Under the pieces are notes generated by a model. The model was not told the DNA's origin and searched no databases. It saw only the letters and a list, made by a program, of their open reading frames with translations. Positions 43,864 to 52,524 of a stretch of 64,000 nt of DNA are shown in pieces. Within the stretch, counting starts at the first letter, position 1. Each line of letters starts with the position of its first letter. Position numbers and translations under genes: made by a program. Source of the stretch: Dehalobacterium formicoaceticum (GTDB taxonomy: Bacteria; Bacillota; Dehalobacteriia; Dehalobacteriales; Dehalobacteriaceae); contig NZ_CP022121.1 of assembly GCF_002224645.1 (NCBI RefSeq), positions 2,300,501 through 2,364,500 on the forward strand, written 5' to 3'.

Positions 43864-46800
43864 TTGACGAAGCAAAAAATTAACAAAGACATTGAGGATA
43901 TTGAGAAAAACATAAACCTAGATAGTATCGATCAGGAAATCGCGAAGTCTGCTGTCCAAAGTCTTGTTAGCCTTATTATTGACATGGGAAGTGCAGTGGA
44001 AAATGAAAATAAGATAGATTTTAGCAGGGCATTGGAGCTCCTGAAGAAAGTTCATACTAATATTGATTCTAATGATTGGCTTTATGATTTTGTCAAAGCC
44101 TTTCTTTTTTATGTCTCAGGAAAATATAATGACTATTTGCAAACGATTAGAGTATTTGTAGCTAAGTATATAAAAGATAAGAAAAAATTCTCGTATGAAG
44201 CTGCTGAAGATTATTTTTTTGCTGTGTTTAATAATTTAAAGTTAAATGATAAAGTATTTCAAGCTTCTTATTCCGATAAATTCCTTCCAAAATTTCATAC
44301 AATACTTAAAAAGCATTGTCCAGATTCGGCATTAGAACGGTATATAAGATTTTGTTTGGCGAAAACACAGAATTCGACCATACTCATAAAACATCTCCAG
44401 GGTGTGTTGGAAAATGATGAAAAATGGGCAGTTGCTTATGCTCACCTTGGGGATATTTACTATGATAAGTCAGAATGGCAAAAGGCTGTTGAGAATTATG
44501 AAAAAGCTATTAAAACAAGTGAGTATAGCAAAACCGACGCCATATATTTCTACCTTGGATGGGCTTATTCAAAACTCAAGGATTATAAGAACGAAGAAAC
44601 AGCTTACAGAAAATGTATTGAAATTACCCCCGCGTACCCGTTTGCTAATAACAACTTGGGTTATTGTCTTGTTAGACAACTAAGGTATGAAGAAGCACTT
44701 GCCGTTTTCGATCAGTGTATTGAACTTGAAACTGATAAGCACTTTCCATATAGGAATAAGTTTGACACGCTAAAGAAACTAGGGAGGATTGAAGAAGCAG
44801 TAGTGCTAGTTGAAACATGGCCCAAATATTTCAACACAAAGTTTTACAGGGAAGAATTCCAAAAAATCAAGGGGGGATCATCGCAAATGACCGATATCTT
44901 CAGGAAATTGAACGAAGTAACTGAATCGGATTACGCCGGGGAAATGAGAGTTGCCAACGCTTCGAGCGGGATTGAATTGTACCCCCATCAACAGGATGCT
45001 ATTCGGGCCATGAATAAAGTTATCTTAAATGCCAATGATTATGCTGGTCTTTTGGTTTTACCTACTGGCGGTGGAAAAACCCTTACTGCAACATACTGGT
45101 TAATGCAAAGTCTCCTGGACAAAGGCAGAAAGATCGTCTGGCTTGCGCATCGGCACGAGTTGCTAAATCAGGCTCAGCGTGGTTTTGAAAAGGTCTGCTA
45201 TAAGGATATTGCCCAAAACAAACCATCCTATAACTGGCGAATTATTTCCGGTCAACACGATAAGCCGATTCACATTAAGCCTACTGACGATATCATCATT
45301 GCTAGCAAAACCAGTCTAAAGCGGGGATTAGATTATTTCCTGCAAAAGTGGCTTAAAGAAAATGGAGACAAAGTATTTTTGATTATTGATGAAGCCCACC
45401 ATGCCACTGCAAGCGAATACCGTGATTTAATTAACTGCATCAGGACTAATTCAAAGCACTTCAAAATGCTTGGTTTAACGGCTACGCCGTTTAGAACTGC
45501 CAGCAATGAGCAGGGTTTGCTGAAAAAAGTTTTTCCAAATGATATTGTATATAAAATTGATTTGCGTGAACTGATCAACCGGGGTATCCTTTCTGAACCA
45601 ATTTTCAAATCCGTTTCAACAAATGTTAACATGGTTAAACTGTTTGAAGAAAACAATTCAAAAGAGGCATTAGATCGAATTGCGCGCGACAGCTTTTTTG
45701 ATATCGAAAGTATTGGTAAAGAAACGGCTGCAGCAATTGCTAATAACAGCAAGAGAAACAGCGCAATAGTTAATGAGTATGTGAAAAATAAAGATAAGTA
45801 TAGGCAAACGCTTGTCTTTGCCTTGAATGTGGACATGGCGATTGTCATAAACGGATTATTTAATGCGGCAGGTATCCGCTCGGATTTCGTTGTATCCGAC
45901 ATCAGGGATCAAGTGACTCAGGTTACAATTTCTTCCGAAGAAAATGGAGAAAAAATTCAAAAATTCCGTGATGGCGAGTTGGACGTTCTTGTAAACGTCA
46001 ACATTCTGACTGAAGGTACTGATTTGCCAAAGGTTCAGTCCGTTTTTCTGACGCGTCCGACTAAATCGAATATACTTATGACACAGATGATTGGGCGTGC
46101 GTTACGCGGTGAAAAGGCTGGAGGGACAAAAGACGCTTATATCGTCAGCTTTATTGATGAGTGGCAGGAAAAAATAGCCTGGGTCAACCCGGAACAATTG
46201 TTCATCGACGAAAACGTCGACTTTACAAAAAAAGATTACGAGACGCGAAAAATGGCAATGCGCCTTGTTTCCATTGCCAAACTGGAGGAATTTGCTAAAA
46301 TCGCAAACGACACCATTGATTCAAGGTTGTCTGAATTGGCCTTTATTGACCGGATTCCGATTGGAATTTATAAGTTTTCTTATCTTGTTGAAGGTTCTGA
46401 GGAAGAAGAACTTGATAAATCCTGTAATGTGCTTGTGTATGATTGCATGAAAACAGCCTATGAGGATTTTCTGGCATGGCTTCAGTCAGCTGATTTATCT
46501 GACGTTGATGCAGCGGTCGAGCATGTGGACACCACACTGTTCGGAACGATGGATCTTCTGCTTGGTTACAGAAAACAGGATGTCTTCGATGTCATTCAGT
46601 ATTATAAGCAGACGCAGGAAACTCCACAGATGATTTATTTGTCAGAGCGCTCAGACTATGACGTAACCAATATTGCTCGGTATATTGTGGATAATGAGCT
46701 TACTCAGTCGGCCAAAAAAGAATACATCGATTCACAATGGAATAGGAGTGATACGCATTGGGCCGTGTTTTTCGGCATTGATAAGCAGAAAGCGTTCCGT

Positions 46801-47154
46801 AAGTTGATTAACGATGCCATCGACCGCATTGAAAATCCTGAAGATTATGCTAAGCCATCGGTCAAACCCATCACTGAGAAGGAAAAAATCCTCATTCAGG
46901 AATTACCGCTCCAAGAGATAAGACGCAGATTCCCAGAACTTGAAGAAAAAATCAGATACGCAGTCTTTGAAAAATATTCGGATCCAAGTGGCTTTTATTA
47001 TAGCGGTCTGAGCGGATATAAAAGCAAGAATAAGCTTGATTTTCAAATTGACCATATTAAACCAATGTCCAGTGGAGGTCTGACGGTAATGGATAATCTG
47101 CAACTTCTAACTCGAACTGAGAACCTTCGAAAAAGCGACAAACACTCCCGTTAA
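43864..47154 (+). CDS. TPR - superfamily 2 helicase - HNH endonuclease protein
   Basis: This is a 1096-residue multidomain protein. Residues ~1-180 are helical. Residues ~190-305 contain tetratricopeptide repeats ('AYAHLGDIYYDKSEWQKAVE', 'IYFYLGWAYSKLKDYKNEET', 'ANNNLGYCLVRQLRYEEALA'). Residues ~375-760 are an SF2 helicase: 'LPTGGGKT' (~399), 'IIDEAHH' (~507), 'LTATPFR', 'TEGTDLPKV' and 'MIGRALRG'. A ~250-residue unassigned region follows. The last ~45 residues are an HNH nuclease ('FQIDHIKPMSSGG', 'DNLQLLTRTENLRKSDK'). The start is TTG 43864 after GAGGTGGG. No methyltransferase is nearby, so it is not an ordinary restriction enzyme. A role in defence against phages or plasmids is inference. 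Confidence 0.88.
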   Translation: MTKQKINKDIEDIEKNINLDSIDQEIAKSAVQSLVSLIIDMGSAVENENKIDFSRALELLKKVHTNIDSNDWLYDFVKAFLFYVSGKYNDYLQTIRVFVAKYIKDKKKFSYEAAEDYFFAVFNNLKLNDKVFQASYSDKFLPKFHTILKKHCPDSALERYIRFCLAKTQNSTILIKHLQGVLENDEKWAVAYAHLGDIYYDKSEWQKAVENYEKAIKTSEYSKTDAIYFYLGWAYSKLKDYKNEETAYRKCIEITPAYPFANNNLGYCLVRQLRYEEALAVFDQCIELETDKHFPYRNKFDTLKKLGRIEEAVVLVETWPKYFNTKFYREEFQKIKGGSSQMTDIFRKLNEVTESDYAGEMRVANASSGIELYPHQQDAIRAMNKVILNANDYAGLLVLPTGGGKTLTATYWLMQSLLDKGRKIVWLAHRHELLNQAQRGFEKVCYKDIAQNKPSYNWRIISGQHDKPIHIKPTDDIIIASKTSLKRGLDYFLQKWLKENGDKVFLIIDEAHHATASEYRDLINCIRTNSKHFKMLGLTATPFRTASNEQGLLKKVFPNDIVYKIDLRELINRGILSEPIFKSVSTNVNMVKLFEENNSKEALDRIARDSFFDIESIGKETAAAIANNSKRNSAIVNEYVKNKDKYRQTLVFALNVDMAIVINGLFNAAGIRSDFVVSDIRDQVTQVTISSEENGEKIQKFRDGELDVLVNVNILTEGTDLPKVQSVFLTRPTKSNILMTQMIGRALRGEKAGGTKDAYIVSFIDEWQEKIAWVNPEQLFIDENVDFTKKDYETRKMAMRLVSIAKLEEFAKIANDTIDSRLSELAFIDRIPIGIYKFSYLVEGSEEEELDKSCNVLVYDCMKTAYEDFLAWLQSADLSDVDAAVEHVDTTLFGTMDLLLGYRKQDVFDVIQYYKQTQETPQMIYLSERSDYDVTNIARYIVDNELTQSAKKEYIDSQWNRSDTHWAVFFGIDKQKAFRKLINDAIDRIENPEDYAKPSVKPITEKEKILIQELPLQEIRRRFPELEEKIRYAVFEKYSDPSGFYYSGLSGYKSKNKLDFQIDHIKPMSSGGLTVMDNLQLLTRTENLRKSDKHSR

Positions 47155-47224
47155 GCATTGAGCTTTAATCGATAAAAATATGGTGGGGTGTGTATTCTCC
47201 ATTGATCTGTTTTTAGAGGTAACA

Positions 47225-47330
47225 GGGGGAGGGGGTTATTGACATTTATTAGGTGTCGACAACCCCGTCCCTCTGTCATTCCGATCGGGAAACAGGTGCT
47301 ATTACCCTAACCTATAAGAGGGACAAGGGG
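47225..47330. repeat. REP relatives downstream of the helicase gene
   Basis: GGGGGTTATTGACA, GGTGTCGACAACCCCGTCCC and CTCTGTCATTCCG at about 47231-47282 match the RAYT-flanking REPs at 42111 and 43106. No gene lies in 47155-47516; the second half belongs to the DUF1801 direct repeat. Confidence 0.65.
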
Positions 47331-47983
47331 ACAGGCACCTTGTCCCTCAAGTTTATTTCTGGTAGAATATCACTTAAGTTAAAAAATGCCAAGGTATGCC
47401 AGAAAGACAAGTAAAAGTGTTGCCCAATGAACTGTGGGAAGTATTCGCCTTAAAGCAATAACTTGCATTATGCAATCCGTGTGTGCCGCAACTTGGCGGC
47501 GGAAGGGAGACCAGCTATGAAAGATTTTCAAATATTTTTAGATAGTATCGGTGAATCGGACAAAAGGGAACGGATGGAAAGCATCCTAAATAACATTAAG
47601 GACATGTTTCCTCAATTGAATGAAGAAATTAAGTGGAATCAGCCGATGTTTAGTGACCATGGAACTTTTATCATCGGTTTTAGTGTTGCTAAAGGGCACA
47701 TTGCGGTAGCGCCTGAAGCGGTGGTCATTAGTTTGTTTGAAAAGGAGATCGAGGAAGCAGGTTATACCCATACACAGGAGCTGTTTAGAATCACATGGAC
47801 GGATAATGTAGATTTTGAATTGTTATATAAAATGGTTGCCTACAACATTGAGGATAAAAAAGATATGACAAATTTTTGGAGGTAATAAAAATAGGTGATA
47901 GAAAGGGAAAGAAAGGGAAAGGGGACAGGCACCTTGTCCCTCGAATTTATTTCTGATAGGGACGATGTACCTGTCCCCCCGTC
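47331..47983 (+). repeat. About 0.65-kb direct repeat, left copy (contains DUF1801 gene A)
   Basis: It begins GGGACAAGGGGACAGG and ends GTACCTGTCCC, with a decayed RAYT start ('MPRYARKTSKS') near 47387. It is highly similar to 49908-50566. Both copies are bounded by the GGGACA palindromes and lie on either side of the ABC transporter genes. Confidence 0.88.
47517..47885 (+). CDS. DUF1801-family protein A
   Basis: A 122-residue protein ('FQIFLDSIGESDKRERMESI', 'FPQLNEEIKWNQPMFSDHGT', 'HIAVAPEAVVISLFEKEIEE') of the YdhG/DUF1801 fold, sometimes called iron-chaperone-like. ATG 47517 has GGAAGGGAGA ahead. It differs from gene B at 50098 by three residues. The family function is poorly known. Confidence 0.8.
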   Translation: MKDFQIFLDSIGESDKRERMESILNNIKDMFPQLNEEIKWNQPMFSDHGTFIIGFSVAKGHIAVAPEAVVISLFEKEIEEAGYTHTQELFRITWTDNVDFELLYKMVAYNIEDKKDMTNFWR

Positions 47984-48039
47984 CCACCCCATTAAAATGT
48001 TCATTTATACTGCATTACTTATCAATAATTGTAGCTACT

Positions 48040-48849
48040 TTACTTAGCACCAGTTGCCATTTTAGTGAATCTTTTTGCACCAATATAGCCCATAATAAGT
48101 ATGCTTACTATCAGACCAGTAATGCTAAGCCATATAGGCATATATCCAATTTGTGGTGTAAGTATCGCTCGTAAAGCTTCATTTGCATACACAAGAGGGT
48201 TTATAAGTACGATTTTTTGAATAACTGGAGTGGCGGCAAGGCTGCTCCAAGAGAAGAAAATCGCACCCAAAAACACAACAGGCATTAAGAACCCTGGGAA
48301 CATTGCTGCAATTTGCATTGGCTTTATAATTGTACCAACTAAAAGACCCAGTGTTGCAGAGGCAATAGAAATCAGTATAAGCACTGGAATCAGAATAAGA
48401 ATTCCTTCTGGTGTAACCGAAATATCAAGAGAGCTTCCCATGAAAACAAGAGAAATTGGCAACACAATCAGCCCTCCGATAAATGATTCTATAATACCAA
48501 CTAACATTTTAGCCAATGCAATGATATTTATCGATACAGGTGCAAGTAGCCGGTCTTCAATCTCACGGAGATTATTGAAATCCATTGTAAACGGAACTGC
48601 TGTTCCATGGATACCTGTTATTAACATGCTCATGCCTATCATTCCTGAAAACATCTGGGTTGGAAAGGTAGTAGGTAATAAACCGATTCTTGGTAGAATA
48701 TAACCATATGTTAAAATCAGGATAAACGGTAGCATAGCAACACGGAATACAAACTCCCATTTATCTCTCAATTGTATAACAAGGTCTCGTTTGACCATCG
48801 CCTTGAAGGCAGTCAATGTAGTATCCTTTATTTGATTATTTGATTTCAT
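48040..48849 (-). CDS. ABC-2 type transporter permease
   Basis: A 269-residue membrane protein with about six hydrophobic helices: 'FRVAMLPFILILTYGYILP', 'GMIGMSMLITGIHGTAVPFT', 'ILILIPVLILISIASATLGL', 'PGFLMPVVFLGAIFFSWSSL', 'LSITGLIVSILIMGYIGAKR'. The 'REIEDRLLAPVS' loop is typical of the DrrB/ABC-2 family. It follows the ATPase gene with a 14-bp overlap and forms an exporter with it. Drug, lipid or antibiotic export is possible; the substrate is unknown. Confidence 0.9.
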   Translation of the reverse strand: MKSNNQIKDTTLTAFKAMVKRDLVIQLRDKWEFVFRVAMLPFILILTYGYILPRIGLLPTTFPTQMFSGMIGMSMLITGIHGTAVPFTMDFNNLREIEDRLLAPVSINIIALAKMLVGIIESFIGGLIVLPISLVFMGSSLDISVTPEGILILIPVLILISIASATLGLLVGTIIKPMQIAAMFPGFLMPVVFLGAIFFSWSSLAATPVIQKIVLINPLVYANEALRAILTPQIGYMPIWLSITGLIVSILIMGYIGAKRFTKMATGAK

Positions 48850-49801
48850 TGCTCATAATCCCCTTTCCTGTCAAGTGAATGAATACATCATCTAACGTGC
48901 TGGTACTCAAGCTGATGTTCTGTAAAGTTGTATCAAGACCTTTTACCCAACTTACTAAACGGTTAAAATCCGGTTGCGCATCCTTCATATAAAGCTGGAG
49001 TAAGCCGCTTTGAATAGTAGCCTTCTCAACACCAGGCAATTCCTTTGCCGACTCTACATAACTATCATTAAGTACAGACAGTTTCATGGATACAATGTTG
49101 TTGGATGGAATCATGTTCTTCAACTCTGAAGAAGTACCTAGAGCTATCAGTTCTCCATTATTGATGATTGCGATACGGTCACATAGTTGCTCAGGTTCCT
49201 CCATGTAATGTGTTGTAAGAAATATTGTTGTACCTGCTTTGTTGAGCTCTACCATTTGTTCCCACAAAATAGAGCGGTAACTAGGGTCAAGACCTGTGGT
49301 TGGTTCATCTAGATACAGTATGTCAGGAGTATGAATCATTGCTCTAGCGATTTTTACCCTTTGTGCCATACCACCTGAATAGCTTTTTACATAATCATGT
49401 TGACGATCTGCTAGGCCAAATTTTTCAAGGTATTCATCTGCCTTTTTGTTTGCCATGTTTGTTTCCATGCCAAAATATTTTGCATGATACATTAGATTTT
49501 CCCTTGCAGTCAAACCTCTATCTAAATTGTTATGCTGCGCGACAACTCCAATCTTTCTTCGTGCGTTAGCCGGATTTTTGATCAATGATTCTCCATCTAG
49601 CAAAATATCTCCAGCGGTTGCTGGTTTTTGTGTTGTCAACATGCTAATAGTTGTGCTTTTACCCGCACCATTTGGACCTAAAAAACCAAACACCTCACCA
49701 CGTCTAACATTAAAACTTATATTTTTTACAGCTTCAATCTTGCGTCCATTTTTCATAGTAAAAATCTTTTTTAACTCTTTTACTTCTAAAATATTATTCA
49801 T
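48836..49801 (-). CDS. ABC transporter ATPase (DrrA-like)
   Basis: About 321 residues with Walker A 'GPNGAGKST', signature 'YSGGMAQR', Walker B 'ILYLDEPTTGLDP' and 'TTHYMEEPEQLCDR'. The extended C-terminal domain (residues ~230-321, ending 'TLDDVFIHLTGKG') is characteristic of DrrA-type daunorubicin-resistance ATPases. ATG 49801 follows AAGGTGG by 9 bp; an in-frame GTG at 49813 is the alternative. First gene of a two-gene minus-strand operon lying between the DUF1801 direct repeats. Confidence 0.92.
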   Translation of the reverse strand: MNNILEVKELKKIFTMKNGRKIEAVKNISFNVRRGEVFGFLGPNGAGKSTTISMLTTQKPATAGDILLDGESLIKNPANARRKIGVVAQHNNLDRGLTARENLMYHAKYFGMETNMANKKADEYLEKFGLADRQHDYVKSYSGGMAQRVKIARAMIHTPDILYLDEPTTGLDPSYRSILWEQMVELNKAGTTIFLTTHYMEEPEQLCDRIAIINNGELIALGTSSELKNMIPSNNIVSMKLSVLNDSYVESAKELPGVEKATIQSGLLQLYMKDAQPDFNRLVSWVKGLDTTLQNISLSTSTLDDVFIHLTGKGIMSNEIK

Positions 49802-49907
49802 AATACTAGCCACCTTATTTACTTATATTTTTTATATTTTACCCGAAATTTTATAATTTATCTTGGTTGTCGCAATATTCAATTAGATTCAAATACATGT
49901 GGACGAG

Positions 49908-50566
49908 GGGACAGGCACCTTGTCCCCCATGTTTATTTCTGGTAGAATATCACTTAAGTTAAAAAATGCCAAGGTATGCCAGAAAGACAAGTAAAAGTGT
50001 TGCCCAATGAACTGTGGGATGTATTCGTCTTAAAGCAATAACTTGCATTATAGCAATCCGTGTAGGCCGCGACTTGGCGGCGGAAGGGAGACTAGCTATG
50101 AAAGATTTTCAAATATTTTTAGATAGTATCGGTGAATCGGACAAAAGGGAACGGATGGAAAGCATCCTAAATAACATTAAAGACAAGTTTCCTCAATTGA
50201 ATGAAGAAATTAAGTGGAATCAGCCGATGTTTAGTGACCATGGAACTTTTATCATCGGTTTTAGTGTTGCTAAAGGGCATATTGCGGTGGCGCCTGAAGC
50301 GGTGGTCATTAGTCTGTTTGAAAAGGAGATCGAGGAAGCAGGTTATACCCATACACAGGAGCTGTTCAGAATCAAGTGGGCGGATAATGTAGATTTTGAA
50401 TTGTTATATAAAATGGTTGCCTACAACATTGAGGATAAAAAAGATATGACAAATTTTTGGAGGTAATAAAAAAAGGTGGTAGAAAGGGAAAGAAAGGGAA
50501 AGGGGACAGGCACCTTGTTCCTCGAGTTTATTTCTGATAGGGACGATGTACCTGTCCCCCTGTCCC
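49908..50566 (+). repeat. About 0.65-kb direct repeat, right copy (contains DUF1801 gene B)
   Basis: It repeats 47331-47983, including the REP-like ends, the RAYT 5' relic near 49966, the DUF1801 gene and the downstream AAAGGGAAAGAAAGGGAAAG tract. Differences are scattered substitutions and a few single-base indels. Confidence 0.88.
50098..50466 (+). CDS. DUF1801-family protein B
   Basis: Differs from copy A only at three residues (Lys for Met in 'NIKDKFPQ', and 'FRIKWADN' for 'FRITWTDN'). The ribosome binding site and upstream context are the same. The near-identity in a direct repeat indicates a recent duplication. Confidence 0.8.
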   Translation: MKDFQIFLDSIGESDKRERMESILNNIKDKFPQLNEEIKWNQPMFSDHGTFIIGFSVAKGHIAVAPEAVVISLFEKEIEEAGYTHTQELFRIKWADNVDFELLYKMVAYNIEDKKDMTNFWR

Positions 50567-50685
50567 CCCGGCAGAGTAAGATATAAAAACAAATATATTA
50601 AAATTATACAGGAAAAACTCTATGGCAAACAGTCGATTTTAGGTATACTAGATAAGTAAATATTTATTTAAAGGAGATACAAAAA

Positions 50686-51030
50686 ATGGCAAAAAACAGA
50701 ATAATTTGTACAACAAATGATGTTGATTATCTATCAATTAGAAAGGCGATGACTTCTGGTGCAAGAACTATAGAAGAAATAGCAGAGTTAGCAGGAGTAT
50801 GTACTGAGTGTGAAGGATGTAAAAGTGAATTAGAAGCAATACTTTCTTCTGTTTGCGGCTGCAAGAAGGTTTCTTTGGAAGCGGTAGTAAATGCAGTTAA
50901 AAATGGTGCAGATACAGTAGAAAAGGTTGGAGAAGTAACAGGCGCTGGAACAGGTGTAGATGAAGAAACAGGTGAAGAATGTGGAAAATGTAAGGGCCTT
51001 ATCCAAAACATTATTGATTTAGGGAGATAA
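50686..51030 (+). CDS. BFD-like [2Fe-2S] protein with duplicated domain
   Basis: A 114-residue protein built of two similar ~50-residue halves. The first holds 'SIRKAMTSGARTIEEIAELA' and 'GVCTECEGCKSELEAIL'. The second holds 'AVVNAVKNGADTVEKVGEVT' and 'EECGKCKGLIQNII'. The helix-cysteine pattern resembles bacterioferritin-associated ferredoxin-like [2Fe-2S] domains. Iron-sulfur binding is likely; the partner is unknown. ATG 50686 follows AAAGGAGATAC. It ends 17 bp before arr, so both may be co-transcribed. Confidence 0.75.
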   Translation: MAKNRIICTTNDVDYLSIRKAMTSGARTIEEIAELAGVCTECEGCKSELEAILSSVCGCKKVSLEAVVNAVKNGADTVEKVGEVTGAGTGVDEETGEECGKCKGLIQNIIDLGR

Positions 51031-51047
51031 GGGGACGGGAGGCTTCA

Positions 51048-51527
51048 ATGGTGGGCGAAAAAGAAATACTTAATAATCTCGAAAAGCTAACCACTGAAAC
51101 TGGATTAGAGAAATTATTGAATAAACCCATAGACACCGGCCCTTTCTACCATGGCACAAAAGCCGATTTAAAGGTTGGGGATTTGCTGGAACCTGGCTTT
51201 AGTTCTAATTATGGTAAGCGAAAGAAGGCTAACTTCATCTATTTCACCGCAACCATGGATGCGGCGATTTGGGGAGCAGAACTTGCGGTTGGTGATCATC
51301 CAGGTCGGATCTATCAAGTGGAGCCCATCGATACTTTTGAGAATGATCCTAATTTAACTGATAAGAAATTCCCAGGCAATCCGACAAGGTCTTATCGTAC
51401 CAAGCAACCGCTGCGAATAGTGGGCGAAGTCTTGGAATGGGAGGGACATTCTCCAGAGGTGCTCCAGAACATGTTAGATAACCTTGAGAAGCTAAAATCG
51501 CAAGGGATCGAGGCAATTAACGAATGA
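51048..51527 (+). CDS. arr: Rifampin ADP-ribosyltransferase (Arr)
   Basis: Arr transfers ADP-ribose from NAD to a hydroxyl of rifamycin antibiotics and inactivates them. The Arr fingerprint is clear: 'PFYHGTKADLKVGDLLEPGF', 'YFTATMDAAIWGAELAVG', 'GRIYQVEPIDTFENDPNLTD', 'FPGNPTRSYRTKQPLRIVGE' and 'EWEGHSPEVL'. At 159 residues it has an extra ~25-residue N-terminal helix compared with the ~140-residue usual length. ATG 51048 is preceded by GGGAGGC. A natural (non-plasmid) arr in an environmental Firmicute is plausible. Confidence 0.92.
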   Translation: MVGEKEILNNLEKLTTETGLEKLLNKPIDTGPFYHGTKADLKVGDLLEPGFSSNYGKRKKANFIYFTATMDAAIWGAELAVGDHPGRIYQVEPIDTFENDPNLTDKKFPGNPTRSYRTKQPLRIVGEVLEWEGHSPEVLQNMLDNLEKLKSQGIEAINE

Positions 51528-51851
51528 TCACATGTTAGTCGATTATTTTGGGCACAGATTGTCGGATGGCTAAATGCATCCTATGATAATATTGATGATC
51601 CAGACCCTAAAATTTAAAAAAAATCAAAGTATTAAAGCGCGAGGGCACTCTTAAATAGAGTGCCCTTTTCGTAAATGATTTTGTGATTGAAATTATGAGT
51701 GATTTGCGATAAAGTAAGCATATGAAGAGCCCTTTCTGCGGGTTCTTTTAAAGTCCACATCTCAACGGTTGAACTAATTTGTTGGAAGAACCGTGCATAA
51801 TTCAGGTAGATCGGATATTATAAATCAGGATATTAGTTTAGGGGGAATTGG
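51528..51851. other. Intergenic region with terminator
   Basis: AGGGCACTC (51642-51650) / GAGTGCCCTTTT (51658-51669) is a rho-independent terminator after arr. A second weak stem (AGAGCCC ... GGGTTCTTTT, about 51727-51750) follows. No gene is seen. Confidence 0.7.
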
Positions 51852-52286
51852 ATGTTTGATATAGACACTTGTTTATACTATATAACAGGAAACTCTGCCA
51901 GGAAAATAAACGAGGCAGTTAATGAGAGGGTATTTAAAAATGGAGTTACCTCGGTTCAATGGATAGCTTTATACAATATAGGTAAATATGAAAAAATTAG
52001 TCAAACGGACCTTTGTCATGCAATGAATAAAAAACCATCTACAGTTGCCAGGCTAATTGATAGAATGGAAAAAGAAGGATATGTATTAAGGCAAAGAAGT
52101 TCTGAGGACAGAAGGGTGATATATTTAAGTTTAACCGACAAGGGAACAAGGGCAAGGGTAGATTTATTACCGAAAGCAGATAAGCTGAGCAAGATTGTCA
52201 GTCAAGGAATTTCAGAGGAACATTTGGCAATCTTTAAGAATGTATTGAAAACAATGTCTGAAAATGTGAGCAAAGAAGAAGAGTGA
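51852..52286 (+). CDS. MarR-family regulator, possibly OhrR-like
   Basis: A 144-residue MarR protein: 'NERVFKNGVTSVQWIALYNI', DNA-binding 'SQTDLCHAMNKKPSTVARLIDRMEKEGYV', wing 'RQRSSEDRRVIYLSLTDKG'. A single Cys lies at residue 7 ('DIDTCLYYITG'), close to the position of the reactive N-terminal Cys of OhrR-type peroxide sensors. Because it precedes an OsmC gene, peroxide sensing is plausible but unproven. ATG 51852 follows AGGGGGAATT. A terminator separates it from osmC, which has its own promoter. Confidence 0.85.
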   Translation: MFDIDTCLYYITGNSARKINEAVNERVFKNGVTSVQWIALYNIGKYEKISQTDLCHAMNKKPSTVARLIDRMEKEGYVLRQRSSEDRRVIYLSLTDKGTRARVDLLPKADKLSKIVSQGISEEHLAIFKNVLKTMSENVSKEEE

Positions 52287-52317
52287 AAAAGGCTTTAATA
52301 TTAACTAAGTTTTAGGG

Positions 52318-52348
52318 TTGCATCACCTATGAGTGATGCAGCTTTTTT
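52318..52348 (+). terminator. Terminator of the marR gene
   Basis: TTGCATCAC / GTGATGCAG stem with CTATGA loop followed by CTTTTTTCT. Confidence 0.8.
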
Positions 52349-52430
52349 CTTTTTTTAATAAAGATCTGTATTTAAAAGAATACATAATTAAATAATTATT
52401 AAAATGATTAGCAAAAAACCACTAAATCCG

Positions 52431-52498
52431 TTGACTTTATCATGTCGGCTGATATAATAGTTGTAATAGCAATTATTTTATGCAAACACTGCTATTAC
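52431..52498 (+). promoter_or_regulatory. osmC promoter with inverted-repeat operator candidate
   Basis: TTGACT (52431-52436) and TATAAT (52453-52458) are 16 bp apart. Downstream, GTAATAGC (52463-52470) and GCTATTAC (52491-52498) form a perfect inverted repeat over the expected transcription start region, a good candidate site for the upstream MarR protein. Confidence 0.75.
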
Positions 52499-52524
52499 TC
52501 AAAATGTGTAAAGGAGTCGATACC

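Noticed and set aside
43864-47154. Restriction enzyme HsdR-like subunit or stand-alone restriction-modification system
   Set aside because: No methyltransferase or specificity gene is present, the nuclease is a C-terminal HNH rather than an HsdR-type PD-(D/E)XK domain, and the N-terminus is TPR.
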